Shown in pieces: positions 62,232 to 64,000 of a DNA stretch of 64,000 bases. Made by a program: the position numbers and the translations under genes. Position 1 is the stretch's first letter. Each line of letters opens with the position of its first letter. The notes under the pieces are model-generated. The model was not told the origin of the DNA, made no database searches, and saw only the letters and a program-made list of their open reading frames with translations. The DNA comes from Candidatus Obscuribacterales bacterium (lineage in GTDB: Bacteria; Cyanobacteriota; Vampirovibrionia; Obscuribacterales; Obscuribacteraceae), in the NCBI GenBank assembly GCA_031292355.1, contig JARLHI010000030.1, positions 124,001 to 188,000 on the forward strand, in the 5' to 3' direction.

Positions 62232-64000
62232 CTATTTAGATTCTACGCAAAGCGCTTCAAACTTTTTGGCGAAGCTCGCCAGAGGCAATTTAAATACTCC
62301 TTCAGTGCCATCATCGACAATTGGCTTGCCGCCGCCGATTGGGTACAACTCAGTCTGTGTGCCTTGAGTCGATACTATGCCCCAGGGATTTCTGATGCTG
62401 ACAATTTCGTTCTTTTCATCAAAGCCAATGACACTGTAAGCATGCATACCGCAGATTGCTGGTTCAGTTTTTTCACGAGCAGCACCTTTAAGAGCGGCTG
62501 CGATGATTGCTCGATTTTGGGCAAAGCAATTAATCAGCAAATTGCGCAACTCTTTTTCGTTCATACTTTGTTTGCACATACCAAGTGCTCGACTGGCTGA
62601 ATCCTGTGTGTATTCCCAGCGAGTCTGACGTCCACCGATAATCTCGAGACTCTTCATATTTTCTCGAGTAGCTGTATTTTCAGCTGGTATGACTGAACTC
62701 AAATTACGACGCTTGGCCACAAGTAACCCATAAGCTTTTTCCATTAGTGGTGCCCATATACCATATGCACTACCTTTGGCATACAGAGCAAGCTCAGAGC
62801 TTGTAGGCGGCAGAAGTGCAATCGGCGCTTCTGGTGCGCCCATAAAAGTAACTGTATAAGTGCCATTTTCATTTGGCACAATCGACTGCATGATGACGCC
62901 AGGACGAACACTAATTAAAGATGCCATTGCCGCGAGGAACAAACAATCACCGACTATGCCTTGCTTAATGGCCTCGATGCGCAGACTTTCGTGGGGATGA
63001 TTGGCGTCGGCGTACAAAGTACGCCTCGATTCCAGCGTCTTCTGCCAAACCTGATCGATTCCCCAGCCGCCAGAGGATTGATATTTTGTCACCTGATCGT
63101 TGTAGACATCGTTGTAGTGTTGTGTAAATTCGCTTCTGGTCATGCGTGTTGTTCTATCCACATAACCTTTTTCTGTAAAAGCGTGCAGCTTTTCAGAATG
63201 ATTGATGATGTAGGCCAAACTGGTTGTCTGAGCGGGGTTGAATTTGCCAGCCTCGAAATTTAAAGCAATCTCGTCGAGCGAAATATTTTGGTCGTTATCT
63301 GAATCGATAACATCGAATAAGGCGGTAATAGTTTTTAGCGATTCAGCTGAAGTGTCTTTGCTAAATATTTTTCGGGTCAAACGATCGTATTGAGTAATTT
63401 CCTCTTTCGATATGCCTTTGCCGATTTTGAAGATACTTTTTTCGCGAGTGATTTGAATGATTTCGTAATGCAACTTGAGCATTGTGACGAGTTGCGCATC
63501 GTCAGTGTTTTTCCAGTTCATTGAGACGCCGCGATTGATTTGTCCTTTGTCAATCAATCCGCTATTTTCACCATCAAGCATTTTGAAGACGCGCACAATA
63601 CTTTGCTGTAAGTCGAAGTTTTTGGGAAACGGACGGCTAAGAAGTTTTTTGGCAGAAGTGGTGTATGTCAACACATCGCTGTTATCGAAAATCATCTGAT
63701 AATTTCCGTCTGGCAAAACGATGGCCTCTAGATTGAATGCTTTGCCGTCGCTTCGCATCCATCGTTTGAAGCGTTGAGGATAAGCGCCCGGGTTAGAAAG
63801 ATCTTTGACCCACTCAAAGCCGGGTTCTTCGGTAATTTTGATGACATCTCCATCACCATCGTAGGCAAATTTGACTTGGGAACCATTTGCATAGATAACG
63901 CTTTCAGGCAAGATTTGCCAGAGCGGATAGGTGACCAGAGCACCTTCGGCATCTGTTATTTGTTTATCGGTCTGCCCAATCTTTGCGACAAAGGACAATG
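62232..64000 (-). CDS. Calpain-like cysteine protease with EF-hand, 5' end outside window
   Basis: The visible 588 residues begin near a TTG at 63998, so the true start may lie beyond the edge. An N-terminal beta region (FAYDGDGDVIKI, LPDGNYQMIF) is followed by helical parts with a canonical calcium-binding EF loop (DSDNDQNISLDE, 232-243) and a degenerate one (about 140-155). The calpain-type catalytic residues are Cys352 (IVGDCLFLAAM), His519 (CGMHAYSVIGFD) and Asn537 (IRNPWG). Calpains are rare in bacteria. Confidence 0.85.
   Translation of the reverse strand, partial: LSFVAKIGQTDKQITDAEGALVTYPLWQILPESVIYANGSQVKFAYDGDGDVIKITEEPGFEWVKDLSNPGAYPQRFKRWMRSDGKAFNLEAIVLPDGNYQMIFDNSDVLTYTTSAKKLLSRPFPKNFDLQQSIVRVFKMLDGENSGLIDKGQINRGVSMNWKNTDDAQLVTMLKLHYEIIQITREKSIFKIGKGISKEEITQYDRLTRKIFSKDTSAESLKTITALFDVIDSDNDQNISLDEIALNFEAGKFNPAQTTSLAYIINHSEKLHAFTEKGYVDRTTRMTRSEFTQHYNDVYNDQVTKYQSSGGWGIDQVWQKTLESRRTLYADANHPHESLRIEAIKQGIVGDCLFLAAMASLISVRPGVIMQSIVPNENGTYTVTFMGAPEAPIALLPPTSSELALYAKGSAYGIWAPLMEKAYGLLVAKRRNLSSVIPAENTATRENMKSLEIIGGRQTRWEYTQDSASRALGMCKQSMNEKELRNLLINCFAQNRAIIAAALKGAAREKTEPAICGMHAYSVIGFDEKNEIVSIRNPWGIVSTQGTQTELYPIGGGKPIVDDGTEGVFKLPLASFAKKFEALCVESK

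Noticed and set aside
1..64000. tRNA, rRNA, CRISPR array or insertion sequence
   Set aside because: None was seen. The tandem repeats found are too few or too short for a CRISPR array, and no transposase was found.

Overview
The window looks like chromosomal DNA of a mid-GC Gram-negative-type bacterium. Closely spaced genes carry clear Shine-Dalgarno sites, with many TTG and GTG starts. Signal-peptide proteins are frequent, and there are several very large low-complexity proteins plus CHAT, calpain-like and Ser/Thr-kinase genes. This combination resembles environmental lineages such as Candidatus Melainabacteria/Obscuribacterales or planctomycete-like bacteria. That placement is an inference from gene style only; no rRNA or tRNA gene was found.

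Layout. 1-2.7 kb: the 3' part of an AAA ATPase coupled to a DUF4435 TOPRIM-like protein (PARIS/OLD-type defence), a decayed minus-strand remnant, and a small gene behind a hairpin-rich leader. 2.8-7.5 kb: a nitrosative-stress island on the minus strand (rubredoxin, RIC di-iron repair protein, small ScdA_N/DUF1858-like protein, single-domain globin, quinol NO reductase). It is divergent from an Rrf2 regulator, and the two divergent starts are each preceded by one arm of an inverted pair of near-identical 20-bp sites. 7.6-12 kb: secreted proteins, a DUF4331 protein and a large TPR-CHAT protein. 12-14 kb: an ArsR/NAD-epimerase/DUF1990 operon joined by ATGA overlaps. 13.9-15.9 kb: an extended bacterial metallothionein, two paralogous small proteins and a methyltransferase. 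16-17.8 kb: a coupled pair of RlaP-like nucleotidyltransferases. 17.8-29.6 kb: a DUF4388 membrane protein, small membrane and zinc-ribbon proteins, a secreted thioredoxin, a CocE-like hydrolase, a fasciclin protein divergent from a double-TetR fusion, a kinase/TPR pair, a DUF6134 protein and an alpha/beta hydrolase.

29.7-42.7 kb is the most unusual part: three consecutive very large genes (1298, 601 and 2336 aa). They have charged disordered N-termini and no signal peptide. The first two share a C-terminal module ending in a hydrophobic, signal-peptide-like helix and a Thr-Tyr-Gly tail. The first also has a transglutaminase/papain-like Cys-His-Asp constellation. Around them lie a vWA protein, a secreted thioredoxin, an alpha/beta hydrolase, a trypsin-like protease and an HExxH protein, with a calpain/EF-hand protein at the right edge. 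This could be a secreted or effector-like enzyme set, which is inference.

48-64 kb is mostly housekeeping or metabolic: glutaminyl-tRNA synthetase, hexose-6-phosphate mutarotase, an ECF sigma factor, SDR and NAD-epimerase enzymes, an S41 peptidase coupled to a GC-richer aminotransferase, a PEBP protein and glutathione peroxidase. Between the sigma factor and the SDR gene lies a decayed fragment of a DNA-ligase-associated metallo-beta-lactamase exonuclease. It is put out of frame by a three-copy octanucleotide repeat and has a perfect terminator hairpin inside its former coding sequence.
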